NCBI RefSeq assembly: GCF_009789575.1
Contig: NZ_CP046908.1
Coordinates: forward strand, 4,803,001 to 4,867,000
Length of the DNA: 64,000 nt
Direction of reading: 5' to 3'
Origin: Stappia indica
Lineage (GTDB): Bacteria; Pseudomonadota; Alphaproteobacteria; Rhizobiales; Stappiaceae
In this document: positions 17,004-25,858 of the stretch, one piece after another
How positions within the stretch are numbered: the stretch's first letter is position 1
Layout: each line of letters begins with the position of its first letter
Position numbers and translations under genes: made by a program
Notes under the pieces: generated by a model
Told to the model about the DNA's origin: nothing
The model's input: the letters and a program-made list of their open reading frames with translations, nothing else
Database searches by the model: none

Positions 17004-17837
17004 TCAGCTGCCGGCCTTGGCGTTCGGGAAGAACAGCTGCTGGCCGTCGATCTTGTAGTCGGCGATGACCTGCTGGCCCTCGTCGGAGATCACCCAGTCG
17101 ACGAACTGCTGGCCGAGATCGGCCTTCACGGTCGGGTGCTTCTCCTTGTTCACGAGAATGATGCCGTACTGGTTGAACATCTTCTCGTCGCCCTCGACGG
17201 CGACCTTGTACTCGCCCTTGTTGCCGAAGGAGATCCAGGTGGCGCGGTCGGTCATGATGTAGGCGCCCATGCCGGTGCCGGTGTTGAGCGTCGCGCCCAT
17301 GCCCGAGCCGGTCTCGCGATACCAGCCGCCCGACGCGGCCTTGACGTCCACGTCTGCCGCCTTCCACAGGCGCAGCTCGGCCTTGTGGGTGCCGCTGTCG
17401 TCGCCGCGCGAGGCGAACGGGGCCTTGGCCTCGGCGATCTTCTTCAGCGCCTCAGTGACATTGTTGGAGCCGGCGACACCAGCCGGATCCGACGGCGGGC
17501 CGACGATGACGAAGTCGTTGTACATGACGTCGAAGCGCTTCACGCCGTCGCCGTCGGCAACGAACTTCTCTTCCGCCGGCTTGGCATGGACGAACAGCAC
17601 GTCGCCGTCGCCATTGGCAGCGTTCTTGATCGCCTGGCCGGTGCCCACGGCCACGACGCGCACCTCGATGCCGGTCTTTTCCTGGAACTTCGGCAGCATG
17701 AACTCGAACAGGCCCGAGTTCTGCGTCGAGGTGGTGGACTGGACCACGATGAACTTTTCTTCCGCATGCAGCGGGGCGGCAAGGCCCGTGGCCAGAAGGC
17801 CGGCTGCCGCGAGTGTCAGGAACTGACGACGAAGCAT
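17004..17837 (-). CDS. tupA: Tungstate ABC transporter, substrate-binding protein TupA
   Basis: The 277-residue periplasmic protein begins with a twin-arginine-free Sec signal (MLRRQFLTLAAAGLLATGLAAPLHA, cleavage near HA-EE). The mature start EKFIVVQSTTSTQNSGLFEF holds the TTTS-like oxyanion loop of TupA, and DVLFVHAKPAEEKFV and FVIVGPPSDPAG follow as in the family. Start 17837 has GAGGGA upstream. It delivers tungstate to TupBC. The three tup genes are contiguous in the order B-C-A on the transcribed strand, with 22 bases between C and A. Confidence 0.92.
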   Translation of the reverse strand: MLRRQFLTLAAAGLLATGLAAPLHAEEKFIVVQSTTSTQNSGLFEFMLPKFQEKTGIEVRVVAVGTGQAIKNAANGDGDVLFVHAKPAEEKFVADGDGVKRFDVMYNDFVIVGPPSDPAGVAGSNNVTEALKKIAEAKAPFASRGDDSGTHKAELRLWKAADVDVKAASGGWYRETGSGMGATLNTGTGMGAYIMTDRATWISFGNKGEYKVAVEGDEKMFNQYGIILVNKEKHPTVKADLGQQFVDWVISDEGQQVIADYKIDGQQLFFPNAKAGS

Positions 17838-17859
17838 GTTGAGACTCCCTCTTTGTTGA

Positions 17860-18654
17860 TCAGCTTTGCGCGCCCTGTCCGTCGAGGAAAAGGCGCCCTT
17901 CCAGCCACGCTCTGGCGGCTTCGGAACGGGGGGAGGAGAGCACCCGCGAGGCGGGGCCGCTCTCCGCGACCCGGCCGGCATGCAGGAAGACGATGTCGTC
18001 CGCCAGCCGCCGGGCCTGGCCGAGGTCGTGGGTCACCATCACGACCGTGACGCCGCGCCGGTTGGCGTCGGCGATCAGGCTTTCGATGGCCTGGGTCGAA
18101 GCCGGGTCGAGGCTCGCCGTCGGCTCGTCGAGAAACAGCAGTTCGGGATCGCAGGCGAGCGCGCGGGCAAGGGCAAGGCGCTGCTGCTCGCCGCCCGACA
18201 GCACCCGGGCCGGGCTGCGGGCAAGATCGCCGAGCCGTGCCTTGTCCAGCGCCTCGGCAATGCGCGCCTCGCGCGCGCTGCCGCGCAGGCCTCGCACCTT
18301 GAGTGCGAAGGCGAGATTGGCGAGCACCGAGCGGCGCAGCATCACCGGACGCTGGAAGACCATCGCCTGGGCATGCCGGGCGCTCCTGCCGAGCGGGCCG
18401 CCGCGCCAGGTTATCCGGCCCGCCGTCGGGGCGATCAGCCCGTGCAGGAGCCGCAGCAAGAGGCTCTTGCCGGCGCCGTTGGCGCCCATGATCATGGTCT
18501 TGCGACCTTCGCCGATGCGGATGTCGATGCCGTCGACCAGGCGCTTGCCGCCGATCTCCAGCCGCAGGCCCTGCGCCTCCAGCAGGGCGGGGACGCCCGC
18601 CGCGTCAGGGTTCGCGGCGTCTTGCACTTCGGTTCTGGCTGCTGCCTCACGCAT
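17860..18654 (-). CDS. tupC: Tungstate ABC transporter ATPase TupC
   Basis: The 264-residue ATPase has Walker A GANGAGKS, signature LSGGEQQRLALARAL and Walker B LLFLDEPTASLDP, then the H-loop VTHD. It carries the long N-terminal extension MREAAARTEV before the first beta strand. It overlaps tupB by eight bases, so translation is coupled. It energises the TupB permease. There is no C-terminal TOBE domain; a separate molbindin gene exists upstream at 20764. Confidence 0.9.
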   Translation of the reverse strand: MREAAARTEVQDAANPDAAGVPALLEAQGLRLEIGGKRLVDGIDIRIGEGRKTMIMGANGAGKSLLLRLLHGLIAPTAGRITWRGGPLGRSARHAQAMVFQRPVMLRRSVLANLAFALKVRGLRGSAREARIAEALDKARLGDLARSPARVLSGGEQQRLALARALACDPELLFLDEPTASLDPASTQAIESLIADANRRGVTVVMVTHDLGQARRLADDIVFLHAGRVAESGPASRVLSSPRSEAARAWLEGRLFLDGQGAQS

Positions 18655-19354
18655 AGGCGGCCCTCGCGGCGGAGGCGCGCAGGCCCATGACGGCAGCGTT
18701 CACCAGGACGGCGATGACCAGCAGCACGACGCCGAGCGCCAGCGCCAGCTCCAGGTTGCCCTTGGAGGTTTCCAGCGCGATCGTCGTCGTCATGACCCGG
18801 GTGACGTGGTTGATGTTGCCGCCGACGATGATCACCGCGCCGACCTCGGCAACCGCGCGGCCGAAGCCGGCCAGCGCCACGGTCAGCAGGCTGTAGCGCG
18901 CATCCCACAGCAGCGCAGCGATGCGGGTGACGGGGCCGACGCCGAGCGAGCGGAACTGTTCGGAATATTCGCGGTCGAGATCCTCGATCACCTGGCGGGT
19001 GAGGGCGGCGACGATCGGCGTCACCAGGATGGTCTGGGCGATCACCATCGCCGTCGGCGTGTAGAGCAGGCCGAGAGGACCCAGCGGGCCGGAGGCGGAC
19101 AGTGCCAGGTAGACGATGAGGCCGACGACGACCGGCGGCAGGCCCATCAGCGAGTTGAGCAGGACGGTCGCCAGCGTGCGGCCGGGAAAGCGGAAGGCGC
19201 CGACGACGGCGCCGAGCGGCAGGCCGATCAGGCAGGCGACGATCACCGCCGTGATCGTGACGCGCAGGGACAGTGCGATGATTTCCATCAGGTCCGCGTC
19301 GCCCGACAGGATCAGGGCAACCGCGTCGCCCAGAACGGACGCGAAGTTCTGCAT
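18647..19354 (-). CDS. tupB: Tungstate ABC transporter permease TupB
   Basis: The 235-residue inner-membrane permease starts MQNFASVLGDAVALILSGD and shows the binding-protein-dependent transport motif near SLGVGPVTRIAALLWDARYSLLTVALAGFGRAVAEVGAVIIVGGN (the EAA-type loop). About five helices are visible. Start 19354 has GAGGGAGA upstream; a much longer in-frame extension would run through the neighbouring MOT1 gene on the other strand and is not credible. It is first in the tupBCA-modA-fec-type series and faces the MOT1 gene across an AT-rich gap. Confidence 0.9.
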   Translation of the reverse strand: MQNFASVLGDAVALILSGDADLMEIIALSLRVTITAVIVACLIGLPLGAVVGAFRFPGRTLATVLLNSLMGLPPVVVGLIVYLALSASGPLGPLGLLYTPTAMVIAQTILVTPIVAALTRQVIEDLDREYSEQFRSLGVGPVTRIAALLWDARYSLLTVALAGFGRAVAEVGAVIIVGGNINHVTRVMTTTIALETSKGNLELALALGVVLLVIAVLVNAAVMGLRASAARAAYA

Positions 19355-19570
19355 GCCTGTGATTTCTCCCTCTTGTGGGAAGAAATACACAAAAAGATCT
19401 AAAAATCCACCGGTCGACGGCATCTCTTGGCAAATCTCATGATGAAAAATGCGGAGAACGTTGCATTCCTGCGAAATCTTCGGGATGCTGTTGGCGAGGT
19501 GTTGGGATCTTGCATAAGAAAAACGAAAATAATGCATGAAAATGCACAAAAAAGCATGATCAAGAAGGCG
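19355..19570. promoter_or_regulatory. AT-rich divergent control region with TGCAT repeats
   Basis: The gap between tupB (minus) and the MOT1-type gene (plus) is clearly AT-richer than its surroundings. It has TGCAT motifs at 19511, 19533 and, as TGCATGAAAATGCA (19533-19546), an inverted pair 5+4+5. These could bind a regulator that controls both directions in response to oxyanion level. No known ModE-like consensus was recognised with certainty. Confidence 0.35.
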
Positions 19571-20743
19571 ATGACGCCGGGCGCGCCGCAGCGAAGGCCT
19601 GTGCGCGACGGGCTGGCGCATGTGCTGGCCGAGGCGTCCGGCGCCTGCGGCGATCTCGGCACGTTCCTTCCCTATGTGGTTCTGGTGCTGGTTGCCGGGC
19701 TGGCCGCGCCCGCGCCGGTCTTCGCCGGTTTCGCCGTCGCCTACCTGATGGTGGCGCTGGTCTACCGCCTGCCCATTGCCGTGCAGCCGATGAAGGCGTT
19801 CGGCGTGGCGATCCTGACCGGCACCGTCGCTGGCGTCGAGATCGCCTGGGGCGGGGCGCTGCTCGGCGCGCTGCTGGTCGGTTTCGCCTGCACGCCGCAT
19901 CTGGTGCGGGCCGCGCGCGCCATTCCGCAATCCGTTGTCACCGGCCTGCAAGCGGGCCTCGGCCTGCTGCTCGGCGCCCTGGCTTTGCGGATGATCGGCG
20001 GGCAATGGCTGCTGGGTGCGGCGGCCGTCGCCGTGCTGGCGCTGAGCTTCGTGCTGCCGCGCGGGCCCTGGGCCCTGCTTCTGGTGGTCGCCGCCGTCGC
20101 ATTCGGCCCGCTGCTGGGCGACGGGCTCTCCGCGCCCGGATCGACGCTGCTTGCCGCTGGCGGCGCGGCCGGGTCGACAGCGCATGCGCCGTCCCTGCTC
20201 GATGCCGTGACGTTCGGCGTGCTGCCGCAGCTGCCGCTGACGCTGCTCAATGCCGTCGTGGTGGCGGCCGCCGTCGCACGGTCGCTGCACGGCGATGCAG
20301 CGCAGCATGTCGGCGAGCGCCGGCTGGCCGCGACGTCGGGCCTCGTCAATCTGGCGATGGCGCCGCTCGGCGCCCTGCCGATGTGCCATGGTGCGGGCGG
20401 CATTTCCGGTCATCACCGCTTCGGCGCGCGGGGGATGCTCGCCCCGCTGCTGCTGGCGGGCCTGTGCGCTGCCGCGGCCCTGTCGGGCGATGCGGTGGTG
20501 GAGCTGCTGGCCCGTATCCCCGCACCGGTCGCCGGCGCGCTGCTGCTCTATGCCGCCTGGGACCTTGCCTTCAGCCGCCGCCTGTTCGATGCCCGGCCCG
20601 ACTGCCGGCCGGTGATCGCCGCCACCGCCCTCGGCACGTTCGGCCTCGGCGTGCTGCCGGGATTTGCCGCGGGCCTTGCCGCCGAGGCGGTGCGGGCCAA
20701 TATCGCCAGGAGGCGCGCGCCCGCTGGCCGCCGCAGACCCTGA
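19571..20743 (+). CDS. MOT1-type molybdate (or sulfate) permease
   Basis: The protein belongs to the MFS_MOT1 group of molybdate transporters: EASGACGDLGTFLPYVVLVLV near the start, then QPMKAFGVAIL and, near residue 290, LPMCHGAGGISGHHRFG. About ten helices are predicted. The start is uncertain: an ATG at 19571 gives 390 residues, while ATGs at 19556 and 19532 are also in frame and none has a good ribosome site. It lies next to molbindin and divergent from tupBCA, so molybdate or tungstate uptake is the favoured role. Confidence 0.85.
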   Translation: MTPGAPQRRPVRDGLAHVLAEASGACGDLGTFLPYVVLVLVAGLAAPAPVFAGFAVAYLMVALVYRLPIAVQPMKAFGVAILTGTVAGVEIAWGGALLGALLVGFACTPHLVRAARAIPQSVVTGLQAGLGLLLGALALRMIGGQWLLGAAAVAVLALSFVLPRGPWALLLVVAAVAFGPLLGDGLSAPGSTLLAAGGAAGSTAHAPSLLDAVTFGVLPQLPLTLLNAVVVAAAVARSLHGDAAQHVGERRLAATSGLVNLAMAPLGALPMCHGAGGISGHHRFGARGMLAPLLLAGLCAAAALSGDAVVELLARIPAPVAGALLLYAAWDLAFSRRLFDARPDCRPVIAATALGTFGLGVLPGFAAGLAAEAVRANIARRRAPAGRRRP

Positions 20744-20763
20744 CGAGAAAAGGAGATCAGTCC

Positions 20764-20973
20764 ATGAAGATCAGCGCCAGGAACGTCCTTTCGGGCACGG
20801 TCCTCGAAATCAAGGAAGGACCGGTGAACAGCCAGGTTCGCGTCGATATCGGCGGCGGCAACGTCATCACCTCGATGATCACCAGCGACGCGGTCGCCGA
20901 TCTCGGCATCGAGACCGGCGGCAAGGTGCATGTGATCGTCAAGGCCTCCGAGGTGATGCTGGCGACCGACTGA
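20764..20973 (+). CDS. mop: Molbindin (Mop), TOBE-domain oxyanion-binding protein
   Basis: The 69-residue protein is a single TOBE/Mop domain: MKISARNVLSGTVLEIKEGPVNSQV, then GGGNVITSMITSDAVADLGIETGGKVHVIVKASEVML. Such proteins form hexamers that bind molybdate or tungstate, acting as a store or buffer in the cytoplasm. AGGAG precedes the ATG. It begins 20 bases after the MOT1-type gene and is probably co-transcribed with it. Confidence 0.95.
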   Translation: MKISARNVLSGTVLEIKEGPVNSQVRVDIGGGNVITSMITSDAVADLGIETGGKVHVIVKASEVMLATD

Positions 20974-20996
20974 CGCTCGCCGGGCCAAGGCCTCGA

Positions 20997-22100
20997 TCAG
21001 CCGTCGCGGCGGGCCTTCACCAAGGCGCCGTCGCCGCCTTCCAGCAGCAGGGCGCCCGTCTCGTCGATGCGCCAGCCGGTGAGCTTCGGCAGGGTGTCGA
21101 GGAACTTGCGCTCCTGGTTCATCAACGCCGGGGCGCAGGCCATCATCGTCGAGATCGCGCGCGGGTCGATGGCGATGCGCTCGCCATTGGTGGCAAAGCG
21201 GGTGCCGTAGCTGTTGCAGGTGGCCCGCCCGCCGAGCTGGCCGTCGGCGGCAAAGATCAGCGTCACGCGCGAATTGTCGATGATGCCGCTTCTCGAGATG
21301 TCCTCGACCACCCATTCGCCGCCGGGCAGCGTGTCCATGCCCGAGGCGATCTCCGGCGTCTCGACCTCCAGCGTACAGGGCGGCTGCTCCTGTCCGCGCA
21401 AGGTGAAGCTCGCTTCCAGCCCCTTGGTCCACAGAACGGTGGTGGCATCGCCGTCCGCCTCGTAGCGCACGCCGCTGGCGGCCGGCGTCTGCGTCAGGGC
21501 CAGCGTTTCATCGCCAAGGTCCAGCACCGCGCTCTCGCCGGTCTGCCGCAGCCGGCCCGTGACGTCGCCGCAGGCAAGGCTCGCGGTGACCTGGACCGGC
21601 AGGCCGCGCGCCAGCAGCACGTTGCCGGCGTCGATCTCGATCTTGCCGGCCGCATCCGCTGCGATCTCGACCGCGATCGGCAGGGAAACCCAGCCCGGCC
21701 CGTTGCCGTCTGTGAGCTGCAGGCGCAGGGCGTAGCTCGTGCCGGGCACGAGGTTGGCGCCCTCGACCTTCAGGTAGAAGGGGACCGGCACCTGCCGGCC
21801 TTCCAGCTTCTGGCGGTTTTCGGCAACGAGGCGCACGGTCGCCGGGTCGACCTGCGGCTGGAGCGCCGCCATCTCGCGCAATTCGACCACCAGCTCCGCG
21901 GTGCTGCCGATGGCGATGCGCTCGCGATAGGCGGCGCTGCCCGTCACCTTCACCGACCAGGCCTCGTCCTGTGCCGTCGCGGGCTGCGGCGAACCGGCCA
22001 GCGCGGTGCCGGCCAGGACTCCGGCCAGGACTCCGGCCAAGACCCTGGCAAGGGTCAGAGTGCCGAAGGCTGCCGTGGTGGGTTTGCGTGTCTGTTCCAT
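20997..22100 (-). CDS. Secreted YbaY-like / META (HslJ) two-domain protein
   Basis: The 367-residue exported protein has a signal peptide with the repeated VLAGVLAG motif and cleavage near ATAQ-DE. The middle (about 45-160) resembles the YbaY domain: VTGSAAYRERIAIGSTAELVVELRE followed by PVPFYLKVEG. The C-terminal part (about 255-365) is a META/HslJ domain: GEWVVEDISRSGIIDNSRVTLIF, GRATCNSYG, then AISTMMACAPALMNQERKFLDTL. Start 22100 (MEQTRKPTT) has AGGACAGG upstream. Both domains occur in envelope stress proteins. The role is not known. Confidence 0.75.
   Translation of the reverse strand: MEQTRKPTTAAFGTLTLARVLAGVLAGVLAGTALAGSPQPATAQDEAWSVKVTGSAAYRERIAIGSTAELVVELREMAALQPQVDPATVRLVAENRQKLEGRQVPVPFYLKVEGANLVPGTSYALRLQLTDGNGPGWVSLPIAVEIAADAAGKIEIDAGNVLLARGLPVQVTASLACGDVTGRLRQTGESAVLDLGDETLALTQTPAASGVRYEADGDATTVLWTKGLEASFTLRGQEQPPCTLEVETPEIASGMDTLPGGEWVVEDISRSGIIDNSRVTLIFAADGQLGGRATCNSYGTRFATNGERIAIDPRAISTMMACAPALMNQERKFLDTLPKLTGWRIDETGALLLEGGDGALVKARRDG
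22013..22037. repeat. 12-bp tandem repeat in the signal-peptide coding part
   Basis: Two copies of GGACTCCGGCCA (2.1 units with the edges) code for repeated Val-Leu-Ala-Gly in the signal peptide of the YbaY/META protein. The period is a multiple of three, so copy number can change without a frameshift. Confidence 0.6.
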
Positions 22101-22414
22101 GCCTGTCCTGCCATGCTTGCGAAGCGGCCGCACACCCTCGAACGGTGCCCGGTCGCAGCGATCCTTCCTCGGCTTAGCGGCGAAAGCGGGGCCGATGCAA
22201 GCCTTGCCGGCCGGCGGGCCGGGATCCCCCCGAAATGCAGTTCGGCTCCGGATCTTGCCGCTTTTTGTTGAGGCGATTCGAATTCTCGAGCGGCATAGCG
22301 ATGAATTCGCCAGTCAATTCAGTCTCGTTTCTGTTTTCTAGACAGATTTACCTAGCGTTCACGGTGACGATCCCACTCTCGGCTCAAGGTCACGTCCGAG
22401 TCCGGAGGGGCGAA
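22101..22414. other. Divergent intergenic region, 314 bases
   Basis: It separates the YbaY/META gene (minus) from the chemoreceptor gene (plus) and should hold both promoters. An inverted repeat CGAATTC / GAATTCG lies at 22279-22285 and 22303-22309. No gene was seen. Confidence 0.5.
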
Positions 22415-24127
22415 ATGCGCAGCGGAACGTTCAGTCTCAGTGTCGCCCACAAGATCGGGGCCACGATGGCCCTGTTGATCGGCGTGGCGATCATCAGCAG
22501 CCTCATCTCCTTCAACGCCACCCAGCGGGTGGGAGAGAACGGCATCGACCTGGGCGAGGCCGAGGCGCCGCTCGCCGATGCGGCGATGGAAATCAAGCTC
22601 ACCGCCACCCATGCCCATCTTCTGTTCGAGGAGATCATGTCCGGCGACGAGGGCGAGAGCATCGACGAGGTCTGGCGGCTGATCGGCGAGGCGCGGTTCT
22701 ATGCCCGCGCGATCCTGGAAGGCGGCAGCAACGATGAGGGCACCTTCATCGCGACCTCCGATCCGGCGGTGCGCGAGATCGTGCAGGACGTCGAGACCAA
22801 GATCGACACGTTCGAGGAGGCGGCGCGCGAACGCTATGCCGGCCTCGCATCCGGCGCCTCGGGGGCGGCCGGATCGAAGGCCGACGAGATTTTCGACGCA
22901 ACGTTCGAGAGCTTCGTTGCCCGTGCGGACGAGGCCGAAGAGCTGATCCATCAGTCGATGGCGGTCAGCCTCGCGAGCCTGCGGTCCGAAGCCGAATGGG
23001 CGCGCACCGTCAGTCTCGGCGGCGTCGCCGCGATGATCCTGGTCTTCCTCGCGGGGACCGTCTTCGTGCACCGGTCCGTGGCGATGCGGCTGCGCGATCT
23101 CGACCGTCTGGCGCGCGCCTATGCCGATGGCGAGACCGATGCCCCGGCGCCGGCCTGGCGTTCGCGCGACGAACTGGGGCGCCTGTCCGAGGCGCTGGCC
23201 CGGTTCCGCGACGGCGTGATCCGCCAGCGCCAGCTGGCCGAGGAGGCTGCCGAGCAGGAGCAGCGCCGCGCCATTGAACAGCGCGAGCTGGAACGCCGCA
23301 CCGCGCAGTCTTTCCACGAGACAACCCGCGCCTTCTTCGACAGCCTGGACGGGGCGGCCGGCGACCTGATGAAGGCCGTCGACACGCTGGAGCGGATGAG
23401 CACGCGCTCGGGCGAGTTGTCGGAGCGCACCACAGCCGCCTCGCGCCATGCCTCGGACAATGTCCAGACCGTGGCGGCCGCGGCGGAGGAACTGTCGTCC
23501 TCGATTTCGGAAATCGCCCGGCAGGTCTCCTCGACCACCGAGGTCGTGTCGCGGGCGAGCGACCACGCAAGACGCACCAACGAGACCGTATCGCGGCTGG
23601 CGGCGGGCGCTGCCAAGATCGGCGAAGTGGTGACCCTGATCCAGGCCATCGCCGAGCAGACCAACCTCCTAGCGCTGAACGCCACCATCGAGGCAGCACG
23701 CGCCGGCGAGGCCGGTCGCGGCTTTGCGGTCGTTGCGGCCGAGGTGAAGGAGCTGGCAACCCAGACCTCCAAGGCGACGGAGGAGATCGGCTCCCAGATC
23801 GCGGCGATCCAGGGCTCCACCGAAGACGCGGTGGCGGCCATCGGCGAGATCACCCGCACCATGCAGGATGTCGACGGCTTCACCGGATCGATCGCCGAGG
23901 CCGTCGACCAGCAGGGCCAGGCGACCGGCGACATCAGCCAGCATGCGCAGCAGGCCTCCACCCGCACCAGCGAGGTCGCCGACACGATGGGCGAAATGTC
24001 CTCCGCCATCGGCGAGACCGGCAAGGAGGCCGCGACCGTGCGCGAGCTCTCGCGCACGGTGCATCGCGAGGCGGGCAACCTGAGAAGCTCGGTGCGCGAC
24101 TTCCTCGCCCGCTTCGACGCGGCCTGA
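22415..24127 (+). CDS. Methyl-accepting chemotaxis protein
   Basis: The 570-residue receptor has TM1 at about residues 14-33, a periplasmic sensor of about 165 residues, TM2 at 199-219 and a HAMP domain (220-275). The cytoplasmic signalling domain has the conserved hairpin with [23 protein letters not shown] near residues 413-435. Start 22415 is chosen since GGAGGGG precedes it; further upstream in-frame ATGs are not conserved. It steers flagellar motion through CheA/CheW encoded elsewhere. The ligand is unknown. The sensor part is helical and acidic, like a 4-helix bundle. Confidence 0.92.
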   Translation: MRSGTFSLSVAHKIGATMALLIGVAIISSLISFNATQRVGENGIDLGEAEAPLADAAMEIKLTATHAHLLFEEIMSGDEGESIDEVWRLIGEARFYARAILEGGSNDEGTFIATSDPAVREIVQDVETKIDTFEEAARERYAGLASGASGAAGSKADEIFDATFESFVARADEAEELIHQSMAVSLASLRSEAEWARTVSLGGVAAMILVFLAGTVFVHRSVAMRLRDLDRLARAYADGETDAPAPAWRSRDELGRLSEALARFRDGVIRQRQLAEEAAEQEQRRAIEQRELERRTAQSFHETTRAFFDSLDGAAGDLMKAVDTLERMSTRSGELSERTTAASRHASDNVQTVAAAAEELSSSISEIARQVSSTTEVVSRASDHARRTNETVSRLAAGAAKIGEVVTLIQAIAEQTNLLALNATIEAARAGEAGRGFAVVAAEVKELATQTSKATEEIGSQIAAIQGSTEDAVAAIGEITRTMQDVDGFTGSIAEAVDQQGQATGDISQHAQQASTRTSEVADTMGEMSSAIGETGKEAATVRELSRTVHREAGNLRSSVRDFLARFDAA

Positions 24128-24275
24128 TACCGGGCTGCACGGGGCGATACCCATTGTTCGCGTTTCGTGAACGATACTGTGAGGGAGCGGCGGATTGTAA
24201 TTGCGCCGCGTGAGGCGCACATTCGAGGTCACAGACTGCGGGCGTTCCGTCCCGCGTTAAGACCTGGAGACAGTC

Positions 24276-25187
24276 ATGTCCGCCACCACCCTCGATAGCC
24301 GGACCGGCGACACCCGGACCGGCGCGCAGGCCGACCGTTTCGACATGGCCGCAGCGCCGATGCGCGTCGGCGTCGTGACGCTTGCGGTGCGCGACGGCGC
24401 GCGCGTCGCCGCCTTCTATCGCGATGTGCTGGGCCTTGAAGACCTCGGCACGGACGGCGCCGATGCGCTGCTCGGCGCCGGCGGGGTGCCGCTGCTGCGC
24501 CTGCGCGGCGATGCCGGCCTCGAGATCGCGCCGCGCTCGGAAGCTGGGCTGTTCCACACGGCCTTCCTGCTGCCGACGCGCGCCGACCTTGGCCGCTGGC
24601 TCGCCTTCGCCGCCGCGCGCGGCCTGCGCCTGCAGGGCGCCTCCGACCACAAGGTGAGCGAGGCGGTCTATCTCGCCGACCCGGAAGGCAACGGCATCGA
24701 GATCTATGCCGACCGCGCTCCGTTCGCCTGGACCGATGCGTCCGGAGCCATCGTCATGTCGACGGACCCGCTGGATGCGCCCTCGCTGCTGGCCTCCGCG
24801 GGGGGCACGCAGTGGCAGGGCGCGCCGGCCGGCACCCTCGTCGGCCATGTGCACCTGCAGGTCGGGGCCACCGATACGGCCGACGCCTTCTATGCTGGGC
24901 TGCTCGGCTTCGACATCGCCGCGCGCTATCCCGGCGCAAGCTTCTACGGCTCGGGCGGCTATCACCACCAGCTGGCCGGCAACATCTGGAACAGCCGGGG
25001 CGCGGGACCGCGCAAAGCCGGCCGCACCGGCCTTGCCGAACTGGAGATCGTGCTGCGTGAGGCCGGCCGGGCCGGGGCCATCGCCGATGCGGCGCGCAAG
25101 GCGGGGTGGGAACTGGACGGGGAGGGGAGCGACGGCCTCGTCATCGCCGACCCCTGGAGCACGCGGCTGCGCCTGACCGCGGCCTGA
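24276..25187 (+). CDS. Two-domain VOC / glyoxalase-family dioxygenase-like protein
   Basis: The 303-residue protein has two VOC modules, about residues 28-145 and 185-300, in the CatE / catechol-2,3-dioxygenase-like family. Module one shows VGVVTLAVRDGARVAAFYRDVLGLE and module two GHVHLQVGATDTADAFYAGLLGFD followed by YHHQLAGNIWN. Possible metal ligands are H193 (GHVHLQ) and H/E residues in each module, as in extradiol enzymes. Substrate unknown. It stands alone, upstream of a convergent MarR gene. Confidence 0.8.
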   Translation: MSATTLDSRTGDTRTGAQADRFDMAAAPMRVGVVTLAVRDGARVAAFYRDVLGLEDLGTDGADALLGAGGVPLLRLRGDAGLEIAPRSEAGLFHTAFLLPTRADLGRWLAFAAARGLRLQGASDHKVSEAVYLADPEGNGIEIYADRAPFAWTDASGAIVMSTDPLDAPSLLASAGGTQWQGAPAGTLVGHVHLQVGATDTADAFYAGLLGFDIAARYPGASFYGSGGYHHQLAGNIWNSRGAGPRKAGRTGLAELEIVLREAGRAGAIADAARKAGWELDGEGSDGLVIADPWSTRLRLTAA

Positions 25188-25214
25188 GGCCGGGGCGAAG
25201 GAGGGCGGGGCCGC

Positions 25215-25718
25215 TCAGGCCTTGGCCTCCGCGGCCTCGATCTCTTCCAGAAGCGCACGCAGCAACCCGGCCAGCGCCTCGCGCTCAGTCGGGGCAAGGC
25301 TTGCGAGATACCGCGCCTCGTTCGCCATGTCCGCCCGGAACGCCTCTTCCGCCAGCGAGATCCCGGCCGGCGTCAGCACGACCTCGAGGCTGCGTCCGTC
25401 GCTCGCCGATTTCTCGCGCGCGACCAGCCCCGCCTTTTCCAGCCGCGCCAGCCGATGGGTCAGCCCGCCCGAGGAGATCATCAGCGTCGAATAGAGCTCC
25501 GTCGGCGTCAGCCGGTAGGGTGGGCCGGAGCGGCGCAAAGTCGAGATGACGTCGAACTCGCCGCGGTCGAGGCCGAAGCCCGCGAAGGTCTTCTCGATGC
25601 TGCCGCCGGCCAGCAGCGTCAGCCGCCGCGCGCGGCCGAGGATGGCCATCGGCTCGGTGTCGAGATCCGGCAGCTCCCGCGCCCACTGCGCCCTCAGCCT
25701 GTCCACATGATCCGCCAT
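25215..25718 (-). CDS. MarR-family transcriptional regulator
   Basis: The 167-residue winged-helix dimer has the MarR core: FDVISTLRRSGPPYRLTPTELYSTLMISSGGLTHRLARLEKAGLV, then DGRSLEVVLTPAG. It should repress in the absence of a phenolic or oxidant ligand. Divergent from it lie a cupin gene and a DUF4287 gene, with two 18-bp palindromes in the gap. It most likely controls that pair and itself. No reactive N-terminal cysteine of the OhrR kind was seen near the start. Confidence 0.9.
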   Translation of the reverse strand: MADHVDRLRAQWARELPDLDTEPMAILGRARRLTLLAGGSIEKTFAGFGLDRGEFDVISTLRRSGPPYRLTPTELYSTLMISSGGLTHRLARLEKAGLVAREKSASDGRSLEVVLTPAGISLAEEAFRADMANEARYLASLAPTEREALAGLLRALLEEIEAAEAKA

Positions 25719-25782
25719 GGCATCTCCCGCTCTGCGTCACTGCCGCCGCTCGAAGGCGGCCGCACGGCTCAGTCTCTCGATA

Positions 25783-25800
25783 TCAAGATATTTATCTTGA
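25783..25800. promoter_or_regulatory. MarR operator 1
   Basis: A perfect 18-bp palindrome, TCAAGATA-TT-TATCTTGA, 65 bases before the marR start. The right half and the next ten bases (25793-25810) also resemble operator 2 at 15 of 18 positions of the symmetric TATCTTGACGTCAAGATA form, so two overlapping binding registers are possible. Confidence 0.7.
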
Positions 25801-25822
25801 CGCAAAGACAAATCTCCGGAAG

Positions 25823-25840
25823 TATCTTCACGTCAAGATA
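25823..25840. promoter_or_regulatory. MarR operator 2
   Basis: TATCTTCACGTCAAGATA is palindromic at 16 of 18 positions and ends four bases before the GGAGGAG ribosome site of the cupin gene. A protein bound here would block cupin transcription. Confidence 0.7.
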
Positions 25841-25858
25841 AATGGAGGAGAGATTGTC

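Noticed and set aside
18647-20416. Long version (589 codons) of TupB
   Set aside because: The extension is the antisense of the MOT1 gene; TupB has a normal length and ribosome site from 19354.
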